Shown in pieces: positions 25,424 to 34,296 of a stretch of DNA of 64,000 nucleotides. Source of the DNA: Streptomyces dioscori (GTDB lineage: Bacteria > Actinomycetota > Actinomycetes > Streptomycetales > Streptomycetaceae); contig NZ_KZ679041.1 in assembly GCF_003024195.1 (NCBI RefSeq), positions 372,001-436,000 on the forward strand, in the 5' to 3' direction. The notes beneath the pieces are model-generated. The model ran no database searches. It was not told the origin of the DNA and saw only the letters and a program-made list of their open reading frames with translations. The first letter of the stretch is position 1; each line of letters starts with the position of its first letter. Position numbers and translations under genes: made by a program.

Positions 25424-25624
25424 ATGACCCGTACGGCACGGGCGGCACGTGTACGCCCTGAACCCGCGTCGGTTGTGCGCCTCGGCGCCGGTGAGGGCTT
25501 CCGCCATGCCGGGGGACGGGCCGCGCCCGGTCTCGACTACGCTTTGTCGTTCGTCCCCGCGGTGACAGAGGCTGTCGAAGGCGCCTCGGCCGACCCAGGG
25601 ACGCTGCTGCCGGGCACGCGGTAG
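25424..25624 (+). CDS. Small hypothetical ORF after the orphan ABC ATPase
   Basis: A 66-codon ORF beginning MTRTARAARVRPEP and ending PGTLLPGTR, 16 bp after the ATPase stop, with GGGGAG about 8 bp before the ATG. That spacing favours real translation. There is no signal peptide, membrane helix or known motif. It occupies the position where gluB would be expected but does not resemble a binding protein. It may be a genuine small protein or the debris of a deletion. Confidence 0.4.
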   Translation: MTRTARAARVRPEPASVVRLGAGEGFRHAGGRAAPGLDYALSFVPAVTEAVEGASADPGTLLPGTR

Positions 25625-25753
25625 CGAGGGGCAATGGCCCGTCCGGCGGCAGCCGGGGATCACTGCGCACGCAGCGGGACCGACGAGTACGTCGGCCGCT
25701 GGTGAACAGAAGGTCAGCTGCGCCGGTCGGGTTGTGCTCCCCTCGGCACCGCC

Positions 25754-26512
25754 CTACTGCCCGGCACGATGGGTGGTCCTGGTGGCCCCCTCGGGCAGGG
25801 AGGTCTGCGCCGCGCGGGTGACATCGGCGACCAGCTCGACGACATCCGGCCCGTACGCCTGGGAGTTCACGACCTTCAGCAGGAGCGCGAAGGAGTTGTC
25901 GCCGTGCTTGCGGTACAGCCGCTCGTGGTTGCGGGCCAGATAGCGGGTCGCCGCCTGGTTGGTGATCGCGCGCTGCCCGCAGAAGAGGAACACGGGCCTG
26001 CCGAGGCCCGGCTGCCCGGCGGTCAGCCGCGCGAGCAGGACGTACTCGGCCACCCCGGGCTGCATACGGTGGCGCTCGCTGCCTATCTGGAACGCCAGGC
26101 GGTCCGGACCCGGCTCCGGATCGACGTTCACGCGCACGCCCGGCAGCATGGCCTGCATATGGGCGGCCATACGGCGGTTGGACCCAGGTCCGCCGACACA
26201 GAACTCCGTGCGTTCCCCGAAGCCCTGCCGGGCCGCGTCCTGGGTGATCACGTCGGCGTGCGCGTTGCAGTCCTTGATGAGCGCGGACAGCTCCAGGAGT
26301 GCGAACACGTCGTAGCGGTGCACGGCCAGATCGGGGCTGCCGGCGTCGCGGTTGACCACGAGCAGCGACTCGGAGTGGTCGGGCAGCCCGAAGAAGGCCT
26401 GCTTGCGGCGGAGCTTGCGCTTCCACAGGTACGTCCGGGCGAGCCAGCCCAGCGAGGCGCTGAGGCCCGCCGCGATCACTCCGAGGACGATGTTGCGCAC
26501 GTCGTCAGTCAT
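25754..26512 (-). CDS. Membrane-anchored conserved Streptomyces protein of unknown function
   Basis: A 252-residue protein from ATG 26512 (MTDDVRNIV). One N-terminal membrane helix (about residues 6-24, IVLGVIAAGLSASLGWLA) is followed by the basic YLWKRKLRRKQ. A soluble cytoplasmic domain of ~220 residues follows. It contains ESLLVVNRDAGSPDLAVHRYDVFALLEL, then a glycine-turn segment FCVGGPGSNRRMAAHMQAMLPG that resembles a nucleotide- or ligand-binding loop, and VFLFCGQRAITNQAATRYLARNHERL. I recall close relatives in Streptomyces without a known function. It is divergent from the gamma-glutamyltransferase. Confidence 0.8.
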   Translation of the reverse strand: MTDDVRNIVLGVIAAGLSASLGWLARTYLWKRKLRRKQAFFGLPDHSESLLVVNRDAGSPDLAVHRYDVFALLELSALIKDCNAHADVITQDAARQGFGERTEFCVGGPGSNRRMAAHMQAMLPGVRVNVDPEPGPDRLAFQIGSERHRMQPGVAEYVLLARLTAGQPGLGRPVFLFCGQRAITNQAATRYLARNHERLYRKHGDNSFALLLKVVNSQAYGPDVVELVADVTRAAQTSLPEGATRTTHRAGQ

Positions 26513-26557
26513 GGGCGCGCATGTTAGCGGGCAAGCGCATCGGTGTTCGAGAGGCAC

Positions 26558-26587
26558 CTGACGCGGCCATGCGGAGGAAGTTACGCT
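26558..26587 (+). promoter_or_regulatory. Candidate promoter of the gamma-glutamyltransferase gene
   Basis: CTGACG (26558-26563), 18 bp, TACGCT (26582-26587). The expected start near 26594 leaves a short leader containing GGAGG six bases before the ATG at 26617. Confidence 0.45.
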
Positions 26588-26616
26588 GCGCGGGGAATCG
26601 CTGACTGGAGGTACTG

Positions 26617-28428
26617 ATGGGGCGCTCGGTCGCGCGGAGACTTGCTGTGCTGGCGGTGTCGGCCGCTGTGGTGTCGGTGGGGGCGGCACCGCCCTCCTCG
26701 GGGACCGGCGGGAACGGGTCCGGCCCGGCCGAGAAGGTGCCGGTGGCCGTCGGCTACGGCGGAGCCGTCGCGAGCGTCGACGCGGACGCCTCGGCCGCCG
26801 GTGTGGAGATCCTCCGCAAGGGCGGCAACGCGGTGGACGCGGCCGTCGCCACGGCGGCGGCCCTCGGCGTCACCGAGCCGTACTCGTCGGGCATCGGCGG
26901 AGGCGGCTACTTCGTCTACTACGACGCCAAGTCCCGTACGGTGCACACGATCGACGGGCGCGAGACGGCGCCCCTGTCGGCCGACTCGGGGCTCTTCCTG
27001 GAGAACGGCCAGCCGATCCCGTTCGCCGACGCGGTGACCAGCGGCCTGGGTGTGGGCACGCCCGGTACGCCCGCCACCTGGCAGACGGCGCTGGACAGTT
27101 GGGGCAGCGAGCGGCTCGGGCCGCTGCTGAAGCCCGCGGAGCGGCTGGCGCGGGACGGGTTCACCGTCGACGACACGTTCCGCTCGCAGACCGCGTCCAA
27201 CGAGGCGCGGTTCAGGAACTTCCCCGACACGGCGGACCTGTTCCTGCCGGGCGGCGCGCTGCCGGTGGTCGGCTCGACGTTCAGGAACCCCGATCTGGCC
27301 CGAACGTACCGGGAGTTGGGCCGCAAGGGGGCGAGCGCCCTGTACCGCGGCGAACTGGCCGAGGACATCGTCGACACGGTCAACGAGCCGCCGGTGGACC
27401 CCGCTTCGGAGTACAACGCCCGCCCGGGTGACCTGACGCTGAAGGACCTGGCGAAGTACCGCGCGAAGCGGCAGGCGCCCACGAAGACCTCGTACCGCGG
27501 TCTGGGTGTCTACTCCATCGCGCCCTCCTCCTCCGGCGGCACCACGGTCGGTGAGGCGCTCAACATCCTTGAGAACACCGACCTTTCGAAGGCCTCCGAC
27601 GTCCAGTACCTGCACCGGTACATCGAGGCGAGCCGGATCGCCTTCGCGGACCGGGGCCGCTGGGTGGGCGACCCCGCCTTCGAGGACGTACCGACGAAGG
27701 AACTGCTGTCGCAGCGGTTCGCCGACTCGCGCGAGTGCCTGATCAAGGACGACGCGGTGCTCACGAGCCCGCTGGCGCCGGGCGACCCGCGCGACCCGGC
27801 GGCGTGCGCGACCGGAGGGAAGGCCGCGCCGACGACGTACGAGGGCGAGAACACGACCCATCTGACGGCGGCCGACAAGTGGGGCAACGTCGTCGCCTAC
27901 ACGCTCACCATCGAGCAGACCGGTGGCAGCGGGATCACCGTCCCGGGCCGCGGGTTCCTCCTCAACAACGAGCTGACCGACTTCTCCTTCGCCCCGGCGA
28001 GCCCGGCCGTGCACGACCCGAACCTGCCCGGGCCCGGCAAGCGCCCGCGCTCGTCGATCTCGCCGACGATCGTGCTCGACCGCCACGCGCAGCCGGTGGT
28101 GGCGCTCGGCTCACCCGGTGGCGCGACCATCGTCACGACCGTGCTGCAGACGCTGACGGGCTTCCTCGACCGGGGCCTGCCGCTCGTCGACGCGATCGCC
28201 GCCCCGCGGGCCAGTCAGCGCAACCAGACGACCACCGAGCTCGAACCCGGCCTGTGGAACGACCCGTTGAGGACCCAGCTGGAAGGCATCGGCCACGGCT
28301 TCCGCCAGAACCCGGAGATCGGCGCGGCGACGGGAGTCCAACGCCTCCCGAACGGCAAGTGGCTGGCAGCCGCGGAAACCGTACGCAGGGGCGGCGGCTC
28401 GGCGATGGTGGTGCGACCTGCGCCGTAG
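26617..28428 (+). CDS. ggt: Gamma-glutamyltransferase, exported
   Basis: A 603-residue Ntn hydrolase precursor with a Sec-type signal (GRSVARRLAVLAVSAAVVSVGAA). The N-terminal heavy-chain region has ILRKGGNAVDAAVATAAALGVTEPYSSGIGGGGYFVYY. The autoprocessing/catalytic Thr is at residue 413, in ENTTHLTAADKWGNVVAYT, which divides large and small subunits. GRGFLLNNELTDFSF and PRSSISPTIV follow as in authentic enzymes. It hydrolyses or transfers the gamma-glutamyl group of glutathione-like or other gamma-glutamyl compounds outside the membrane. GGAGG lies 6 bp before the ATG. Confidence 0.93.
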   Translation: MGRSVARRLAVLAVSAAVVSVGAAPPSSGTGGNGSGPAEKVPVAVGYGGAVASVDADASAAGVEILRKGGNAVDAAVATAAALGVTEPYSSGIGGGGYFVYYDAKSRTVHTIDGRETAPLSADSGLFLENGQPIPFADAVTSGLGVGTPGTPATWQTALDSWGSERLGPLLKPAERLARDGFTVDDTFRSQTASNEARFRNFPDTADLFLPGGALPVVGSTFRNPDLARTYRELGRKGASALYRGELAEDIVDTVNEPPVDPASEYNARPGDLTLKDLAKYRAKRQAPTKTSYRGLGVYSIAPSSSGGTTVGEALNILENTDLSKASDVQYLHRYIEASRIAFADRGRWVGDPAFEDVPTKELLSQRFADSRECLIKDDAVLTSPLAPGDPRDPAACATGGKAAPTTYEGENTTHLTAADKWGNVVAYTLTIEQTGGSGITVPGRGFLLNNELTDFSFAPASPAVHDPNLPGPGKRPRSSISPTIVLDRHAQPVVALGSPGGATIVTTVLQTLTGFLDRGLPLVDAIAAPRASQRNQTTTELEPGLWNDPLRTQLEGIGHGFRQNPEIGAATGVQRLPNGKWLAAAETVRRGGGSAMVVRPAP

Positions 28429-28494
28429 GGACACTCTCACCTCACGTTCCGGGGTGGTAACCACACTCTGCGTCCAGGTCGAAAACTCGTCGTA

Positions 28495-28519
28495 GTGTTT
28501 CCGTAACACCAATGGTGTT
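28495..28519. promoter_or_regulatory. Palindromic operator candidate upstream of the 28564 gene
   Basis: AACACC-AAT-GGTGTT (28505-28519) is an exact inverted repeat. A third half-site GTGTT lies at 28495-28499, so GTGTT/AACAC also pair across 5 bp. The two overlapping palindromes share the middle arm. Confidence 0.45.
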
Positions 28520-28563
28520 TTCTGGCAGATTGGAGTACTCCGGTCCGGCGTGGGGTGAACGCA

Positions 28564-30183
28564 ATGACAGTGGAACAACTCCCGGACCAGGTACGGGAGT
28601 TCGCGCACTACCTCAGCGGCCTGCTGTCCCGGCTCGATCAGGGCGGCGGCTGGTGCGGTGTGTTCTGGCAGCGTGACCCCGACGGCATGCGGGCCTGCCT
28701 GGAGGGCTGGGAAGTGCCGCCCTGGGACGTCGTGGAGGCCATCCTCCAGGATCTGGGCGCCGAGTACGGCGACCGGGCCGCGGCGCTGGAGACCGAGCGG
28801 GCCAGGGCCCTGCACGCCGCCTCCCTCGCCGCGTACGACGCGCGGCCCGGTGGCCGTGACGCTCTCGGGGACCGGCTCGACGTCATGCTGCGTGAACAGC
28901 GTTACGCCGCCGAACGGCTCACGGAGCTGGGGCGTTCGCTTCCCGAGGTCACCACCCAGGAGGAAGGCGACTCCCTCCGCCTCGATCTCGCCTGGGCCCG
29001 CGACGACCACGACCGCGCGACCGCCCGTTGCGCCGAGATCCGCGCCCGCATCGACGAGTTGGACCGGCGGGCGATGGACGCGCATGTCCGCGGCGGGAGC
29101 GGCGGCGGTGATCCCGTCCGAACGGCCGTCCAGGAGGCCGTCCCGCGGCTGGGCGTGCAGCGGGCGGCGCCGGACGAGGACGACTGGCCCGACCTCTGGC
29201 GCGACGCCTCCGCGAACCGGGCCGCACGGCAGGATGCGGCGGCGCAGGCATCCCGCGCCGGTTCCGCCCAGGAAGCCGCGGCGGCACACCCAGAAGCGAC
29301 CGAAGCACCCGACGCGCACGCATCCCATCTGGCTCCTGAAGCGTCCGGAGCCACCGAGCACCCGGCCCCTCCCGAAACCCCCGCGCCCAAGCAGCGCTCC
29401 AAACGCCGCCTCCGAGGAGGCGCCCGGGGCAGCGCCCGCTTCGCCGGCATGACGGACGCGAAGACGGATCCGGATGCGGGCACGGACACAGGCACAGGTG
29501 CGGGCACGGCAGGGGGCGCGAGCAGCCCCGTATCCCCCGGGCCGCCGGTGCCGCGGCCCGCGGACCGGACCCCGCGCGGCGCCCGGTTCGCGGGAGGTGC
29601 CGAGGAGAGCGGGGGCGGGGGGCCGCGGGCGCCGCGCCGCGAGCCGTTGGACGACGACGCGCGGCGGACCACCGTCGAGACCGTCGCCACGCTCGTGCGG
29701 CTGAGGGGCGAAGGCCGTACCGGCGAGGCGCACGCCGTACTCGTCGAGGCCGCGCACTGGCCCGCGGCCCGCTTCCCGCTCCTCGCCGCCGAGCTGCACC
29801 GCGCCGGACTCGACGCCGACTGGGCCTCCCTCCTCTGGGAGGCGGTCTCGCTGCCCGCCGACCGGCTGGTCGCCGCGGCCGACGCGCTGGTGGCGGCCGG
29901 ACGCACCGCGGACGGCCGGCAGATGCTGCGGCAGGGCGTCGCCCGCCCGGCCCCCGAGATAGGCGAGGCGGTCCTGGGCCTCGTCGAGGAGGGGCGGCAC
30001 CGCGAGGTCCGCGCCCTGCTGGACGCGTACGTCCGGGTCCGCACCCCGGAGGAAGCCGCCCGCAGTATCGACGCCGACCCGCAGTTCCTCGCCCCGCTGC
30101 TCCTGGAGGCGGCGCGCGAGGTCTCGGAACAGCGCTACTGGGATCTGATCCACGCGCTGCGCGTCGCCGGCTACACGGCCTGA
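28564..30183 (+). CDS. Large conserved actinobacterial protein with low-complexity linker, unknown function
   Basis: A 539-residue protein from ATG 28564 (GTG 28555 also possible). Residues ~1-60 (MTVEQLPDQVREFAHYLSGLL, then GWEVPPWDVVEAILQDL) look helical and may resemble a helix-turn-helix. Residues ~65-180 are helical and coiled-coil-like. Residues ~210-350 are an Ala/Pro/Thr-rich linker with SKRRLRGGARGSARFAG. The C-terminal ~180 residues form repeated helical hairpins (RLRGEGRTGEAHAVLVEAAHW, then LVAAGRTADGRQMLRQG). No enzymatic motif. Relatives are often mislabelled as tegument-like proteins because of the linker. An operator-like palindrome precedes it. Confidence 0.75.
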   Translation: MTVEQLPDQVREFAHYLSGLLSRLDQGGGWCGVFWQRDPDGMRACLEGWEVPPWDVVEAILQDLGAEYGDRAAALETERARALHAASLAAYDARPGGRDALGDRLDVMLREQRYAAERLTELGRSLPEVTTQEEGDSLRLDLAWARDDHDRATARCAEIRARIDELDRRAMDAHVRGGSGGGDPVRTAVQEAVPRLGVQRAAPDEDDWPDLWRDASANRAARQDAAAQASRAGSAQEAAAAHPEATEAPDAHASHLAPEASGATEHPAPPETPAPKQRSKRRLRGGARGSARFAGMTDAKTDPDAGTDTGTGAGTAGGASSPVSPGPPVPRPADRTPRGARFAGGAEESGGGGPRAPRREPLDDDARRTTVETVATLVRLRGEGRTGEAHAVLVEAAHWPAARFPLLAAELHRAGLDADWASLLWEAVSLPADRLVAAADALVAAGRTADGRQMLRQGVARPAPEIGEAVLGLVEEGRHREVRALLDAYVRVRTPEEAARSIDADPQFLAPLLLEAAREVSEQRYWDLIHALRVAGYTA

Positions 30184-30217
30184 GGCGGAACACGGCGTCC
30201 CGATCACCCACAGGGGT

Positions 30218-30317
30218 GTGAAACATGATCGACTCCGCCGGTTAACGACGATGGTCTTGCCCAGGGCTGCGCCGAGGCTTACTTTCAGGGCTCTACGCCC
30301 AGTGTCTACGGGCGTAG
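30218..30317 (+). promoter_or_regulatory. Upstream control region of first carbon-nitrogen hydrolase
   Basis: GTGAAACATG (30218-30227) and TTCAGGGCT (30284-30292) both recur upstream of the second hydrolase (34171-34180 and 34252-34260). CTACGCCC (30293-30300) and GGGCGTAG (30310-30317) form an 8-bp inverted repeat with a 9-bp spacer, 33 bp before the start codon. These are candidate sites for the PucR regulator encoded between the two hydrolases (inference). Confidence 0.45.
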
Positions 30318-30350
30318 AAGCTCTCTGACGTCACGTCGAAGGAGCAGCTC

Positions 30351-31193
30351 ATGGCCCACGTCGTACGCGCCGCTCTGGTCCAGGCCACCTGGACCGGCGA
30401 CACCGCATCCATGGTCGCCAAGCACGAGGAGCACGCCCGCGAGGCGGCCCGTCAGGGCGCGAAGATCATCGGATTCCAGGAAGTCTTCAACGCCCCCTAC
30501 TTCTGCCAGGTCCAGGAGCCCGAGCACTACCGCTGGGCGGAACCCGTACCGGACGGCCCGACCGTCACCCGGATGCGGGAACTCGCCCGCGAGACCGGCA
30601 TGGTCGTCGTGGTCCCGGTCTTCGAGGTCGAACAGTCCGGCTTCTACTTCAACACCGCCGCGGTCATCGACGCCGACGGCACGTACCTCGGCAAGTACCG
30701 AAAGCACCACATCCCCCAGGTCAAGGGCTTCTGGGAGAAGTACTACTTCAAACCCGGCAACCTCGGCTGGCCCGTCTTCGACACCGCGGTCGGCAAGGTC
30801 GGCGTCTACATCTGCTACGACCGCCACTTCCCGGAGGGCTGGCGCCAGCTCGGCCTGAACGGCGCCCAGCTCGTCTACAACCCGTCGGCGACCTCCCGCG
30901 GCCTGTCCGCCCACCTGTGGCAGCTGGAGCAGCCCGCGGCGGCCGTCGCCAACGAGTACTTCATCGCCGCGATCAACCGGGTCGGCGAGGAGGAGTACGG
31001 GGACAACGACTTCTACGGGACGTCGTACTTCGTCGACCCGCGCGGCCAGTTCGTCGGCGAGCCCGCGAGCGACAAGAGCGAGGAACTCGTCGTCCGCGAC
31101 CTGGACCTGGACCTGATCGAGGAAGTACGGCAGCAGTGGGCGTTCTACCGGGACCGCCGCCCCGACGCGTACGAAGGGCTGGTGCAGCCGTGA
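30351..31193 (+). CDS. Carbon-nitrogen hydrolase, beta-ureidopropionase/N-carbamoylase-like (copy 1)
   Basis: A 280-residue nitrilase-superfamily enzyme. The triad is readable: Glu44 in GFQEVF, Lys118 in KYRKHH, Cys155 in VYICYDRHFPEG. The substrate-side segment FWEKYYFKPGN and NRVGEEEYGDNDFYGTSYFVDP match beta-ureidopropionases and N-carbamoyl amino-acid amidohydrolases. It would remove the carbamoyl group from N-carbamoyl-beta-alanine, giving beta-alanine, CO2 and ammonia. AAGGAG lies about 7 bp before the ATG. Its stop overlaps the aminotransferase GTG. A paralogue lies at 34297. Confidence 0.87.
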   Translation: MAHVVRAALVQATWTGDTASMVAKHEEHAREAARQGAKIIGFQEVFNAPYFCQVQEPEHYRWAEPVPDGPTVTRMRELARETGMVVVVPVFEVEQSGFYFNTAAVIDADGTYLGKYRKHHIPQVKGFWEKYYFKPGNLGWPVFDTAVGKVGVYICYDRHFPEGWRQLGLNGAQLVYNPSATSRGLSAHLWQLEQPAAAVANEYFIAAINRVGEEEYGDNDFYGTSYFVDPRGQFVGEPASDKSEELVVRDLDLDLIEEVRQQWAFYRDRRPDAYEGLVQP

Positions 31194-32482
31194 CCGAGGA
31201 CCTGCTGGGCCGTCACCGGGCCGTTCTGCCCGACTGGCTCGCCCTCTACTACGCGGACCCGCTGGAGCTCACCCACGGCGAGGGCCGCCACGTCTGGGAC
31301 GCCGCGGGCACCAAGTACCTCGACTTCTTCGGCGGCATCCTCACCACGATGACCGCGCACGCCCTGCCCGAGGTCACGAAGGCCGTCAGCGAGCAGGCCG
31401 GGCGGATCAACCACTCCTCCACGCTCTACCTCAACCGGCCGATGGTCGACCTGGCCGAGCGGATCGCCACACTGTCCGGCATCCCGGACGCACGCGTCTT
31501 CTTCACCACCTCGGGCACCGAGGCCAACGACACCGCGCTGCTCCTGGCCACCGCGTACCGCGGCGGCAACCAGATCCTGGCGATGCGCAACAGCTACCAC
31601 GGCCGTTCGTTCAGCGCGGTCGGCATCACCGGCAACAAGGGCTGGTCACCGACCAGCCTGTCGCCCCTCCAGACGCTGTACGTGCACGGCGGCGTCCGCA
31701 CCCGCGGCCCGTACGCCGATCTCGACGACGCCGACTTCATCGCGGCCTGCGTCGCCGACCTGAAGGACCTGCTCGGGCATGTGCGCGCGCCCGCCGCCCT
31801 GATCGCCGAACCCGTCCAGGGCGTCGGCGGCTTCACCTCACCACCGGACGGCCTGTACGCGGCCTTCCGCGAGGTCCTCGCCGAGCGCGGCATCCTGTGG
31901 ATCGCCGACGAGGTGCAGACCGGCTGGGGCCGGACCGGCGACCACTTCTGGGGCTGGCAGGCCCACGGGCAGCACGGCCCGCCCGACATCCTGACCTTCG
32001 CCAAGGGCATCGGCAACGGCATGTCCATCGGCGGGGTCGTCGCCCGCGCCGAGATCATGAACTGCCTCGACTCGAACTCCATCTCCACCTTCGGCGGCAC
32101 CCAGGTCACCATGGCCGCGGGCCTCGCCAACCTCACGTACCTCCTGGAACACGACCTCCAGGGCAACGCCCGCAGGGTCGGCGGACCGCTCATCGAGCGG
32201 CTGCGGGCCGTCGCCGAGCAGCTGCCGGGCGTACGGGAGGTCCGGGGCCGCGGGCTCATGATCGGCGTCGAGCTGGTGAAGCCGGGCACCGACGAGGCCG
32301 ATCCGGACGCGGCGGCGGCCGTGCTCGAAGCGGCCCGCGAGGAAGGCCTGCTGATCGGCAAGGGCGGCGGTCACAACACCAGCGTCCTGCGGATCGCCCC
32401 GCCCCTGTCCCTCACCGTCGCGGAGGCCGAGGAGGGCGCCGCGATGCTGGAGCGCGCCCTGCGCAGCGGTCTGCGGCGTTGA
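31190..32482 (+). CDS. Class-III PLP aminotransferase (beta-alanine/AGXT2-like)
   Basis: A 430-residue PLP enzyme starting at GTG 31190, overlapping the hydrolase stop. PLP lysine is in TFAKGIGNGMSIGG; phosphate and ring contacts are in FFTTSGTEANDTALLLA and WIADEVQTGWGRTGDHFW. The FFGGILTTMTAH and SGIPDARVFF stretches resemble the AGXT2-like group that accepts beta-alanine or related omega-amino donors. Direct coupling to an N-carbamoyl-beta-alanine hydrolase supports beta-alanine transamination to malonate semialdehyde (inference). Confidence 0.88.
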   Translation: MTEDLLGRHRAVLPDWLALYYADPLELTHGEGRHVWDAAGTKYLDFFGGILTTMTAHALPEVTKAVSEQAGRINHSSTLYLNRPMVDLAERIATLSGIPDARVFFTTSGTEANDTALLLATAYRGGNQILAMRNSYHGRSFSAVGITGNKGWSPTSLSPLQTLYVHGGVRTRGPYADLDDADFIAACVADLKDLLGHVRAPAALIAEPVQGVGGFTSPPDGLYAAFREVLAERGILWIADEVQTGWGRTGDHFWGWQAHGQHGPPDILTFAKGIGNGMSIGGVVARAEIMNCLDSNSISTFGGTQVTMAAGLANLTYLLEHDLQGNARRVGGPLIERLRAVAEQLPGVREVRGRGLMIGVELVKPGTDEADPDAAAAVLEAAREEGLLIGKGGGHNTSVLRIAPPLSLTVAEAEEGAAMLERALRSGLRR

Positions 32483-32560
32483 GCCGCTGAGCCGCCGTCA
32501 GCCTCGACCGACGTCGGCTCCGAGGAGTGTTCGGCACCGCGAGATTGAAGGTTCGCCCTG

Positions 32561-34141
32561 ATGACGACCGCCTCGGAACCCGCCCTGTCGGTCCGGCAGA
32601 TCCTCGCCCTGGAGCGGGTGCTCGCCGGGGAGCCCGAGGTGGTGGCGGGCGCCGGCCAGCTCGACCGGCCCGTGCGCTGGGTGCACGTCGCCGAGGCCGC
32701 CGACGTCGGCGTGATGCTCAGCGGCGGCGAGATGGTCCTCACCACCGGCGTGCTGCTCGCGGGCGACCGGGAGGCGCAGGCCGAGTACATCCGCTCCCTG
32801 CACCGCGCGGAGGCCTCGGCCGTCGTCCTCGGACTCGGCCGGGCCTTTCCCGCGCCGCCCGAGGTGATGCGCAGGGCCGCCGAGCGGTGCGGGCTGCCGA
32901 TGGTCGTCCTGCACCGCCCGTTCCCCTTCGCCGAACTCACCGAAGAGGTCCAGTCCCGGCTCGTACGAAGGAAGTTCGCGGCCGTCAGCCTCTCGGAGGC
33001 CGTACGGACCGCGCTCACCGGACTCATCACGGCCGGCGCCCCGCTGCAGCGGCTGCTCGACGAGATCGCCGGTCACAGCGCCTGCCCGGTGGTCGTCACC
33101 AATCTCGCCCACCGGGTCCTCGCCACCGCGGGGGAGCGGTCCGCCGTCGACGACGTGCTGCGCGACTGGGAGCGCATCGCCCGGCAGGCGGGCGGCCGCG
33201 AGGGCGACGGCTGGGTCCGCGCCGAACTGGGCGGACGCGGGGAGCGCTGGGGCCGCATCGTGCTCTGCGGCTACCGCGGCGACACCGCCACCGGGCGGCT
33301 CCTCGCCGACCGTGCCGCCGAGGCGCTCGTCCTGCACCGGATGCTCGGCGGTTCCGCGCACTCCTGGGAGGAGCAGTCCGCGCAGAGCCTGCTCACCGAC
33401 CTGGTCTCCGGAGCCGTACCGGCCCGGCACCTGCTGCCCCGGGCCCGCGCGGCCGGACTGCCGGTCAACCGGCGGACGTTCGTGCCGCTGGCCGTACGAG
33501 GTGTCGGCGCGGCGCAACTCGCGCGCGTACTGCGGCTGTTGGGGCTCCCCGGACTCGTCGCCGAACTGGCCGACGGGGTCACCGCCGTCCTGCTGAGCCT
33601 CGCCAGGGATCAGGACGCCGAGGCACTCGCCGCACACTTCGCCACCCGGCTGCGTGCGGAACCGGGCGGCGGTGCCCCGCGCGAACAGGAGTCCGCGGTC
33701 GTCGTCGCCGCCGCGGACGCGCGGACCGGGTGGGACGACGTGCCCGCGGGTCTGCGCGAGGCCCGGCACGTGGCCGACTCGGTGGCCGAGAGCCCGGCCG
33801 ACCTGGACCTGCCGGTCGTGGTCCGGCTGAGGGACGTACATCTGCGAGGTCTGGTACGGCTGTTGCGCGACGACCCGCACGTCCAGTCCTTCGCGGAAAG
33901 GGAGTTGGACGGGCTGCTGTGCGGCGCCGACGCGGAGGCGGAGCTGCTGCCGGTGCTGCGGACGTATCTCGCCACCGGCCGCAACAAGTCGCGCACCGCC
34001 CAGCTCCACCATGTCTCGCGGCCCGCGCTGTACCGGCGGCTCGAATCCATAGAGGCACGGCTCGGGGTCGACCTCGACGACTTCGAGCAGGCCGCCTCCA
34101 TCCACATCGCCCTCCTCGCGCACGACGCGCAACAACGCTGA
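32561..34141 (+). CDS. PucR-family transcriptional regulator
   Basis: A 526-residue regulator. The PucR N-terminal domain is visible (SVRQILALERVLAGEPEVVAGAGQLDRPVRWVHVAEAADVGVMLSGGEMVLTTG). A middle GGDEF-like/CdaR region follows. The C-terminal PucR helix-turn-helix is LRTYLATGRNKSRTAQLHHVSRPALYRRLESIEARLG. PucR proteins are usually activators of purine or nitrogen-compound catabolic genes. It sits between the aminotransferase and the second hydrolase, inside the pathway cluster, so local control is likely. GAAGG is about 10 bp before the ATG. Confidence 0.9.
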   Translation: MTTASEPALSVRQILALERVLAGEPEVVAGAGQLDRPVRWVHVAEAADVGVMLSGGEMVLTTGVLLAGDREAQAEYIRSLHRAEASAVVLGLGRAFPAPPEVMRRAAERCGLPMVVLHRPFPFAELTEEVQSRLVRRKFAAVSLSEAVRTALTGLITAGAPLQRLLDEIAGHSACPVVVTNLAHRVLATAGERSAVDDVLRDWERIARQAGGREGDGWVRAELGGRGERWGRIVLCGYRGDTATGRLLADRAAEALVLHRMLGGSAHSWEEQSAQSLLTDLVSGAVPARHLLPRARAAGLPVNRRTFVPLAVRGVGAAQLARVLRLLGLPGLVAELADGVTAVLLSLARDQDAEALAAHFATRLRAEPGGGAPREQESAVVVAAADARTGWDDVPAGLREARHVADSVAESPADLDLPVVVRLRDVHLRGLVRLLRDDPHVQSFAERELDGLLCGADAEAELLPVLRTYLATGRNKSRTAQLHHVSRPALYRRLESIEARLGVDLDDFEQAASIHIALLAHDAQQR

Positions 34142-34170
34142 AACCTGGAACGACCTGGGAAAACGGTGGT

Positions 34171-34260
34171 GAAACATGGGCCTTCGCAAGGGTGACACCG
34201 TGGAACGCCACGCGCCCGCAGACGTGACACCGTGCAACTCAAAGTCCCCTTCAGGGCTTC
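34171..34260 (+). promoter_or_regulatory. Upstream control region of second carbon-nitrogen hydrolase
   Basis: GTGAAACATG at 34171-34180 and TTCAGGGCT at 34252-34260 repeat the elements found before the first hydrolase. In addition GTGACACCGTG occurs twice as a direct repeat (34194-34204 and 34226-34236), 32 bp apart, about three helical turns. Confidence 0.45.
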
Positions 34261-34296
34261 CTAGGCTCGCGGCACACCCAGCGACCGGAGGTCCCG

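Noticed and set aside
25424..25624. A truncated gluB pseudogene after the glutamate-type ATPase
   Set aside because: The 66-residue product has no lipobox or binding-protein similarity that I can see, so I list it only as a small ORF.
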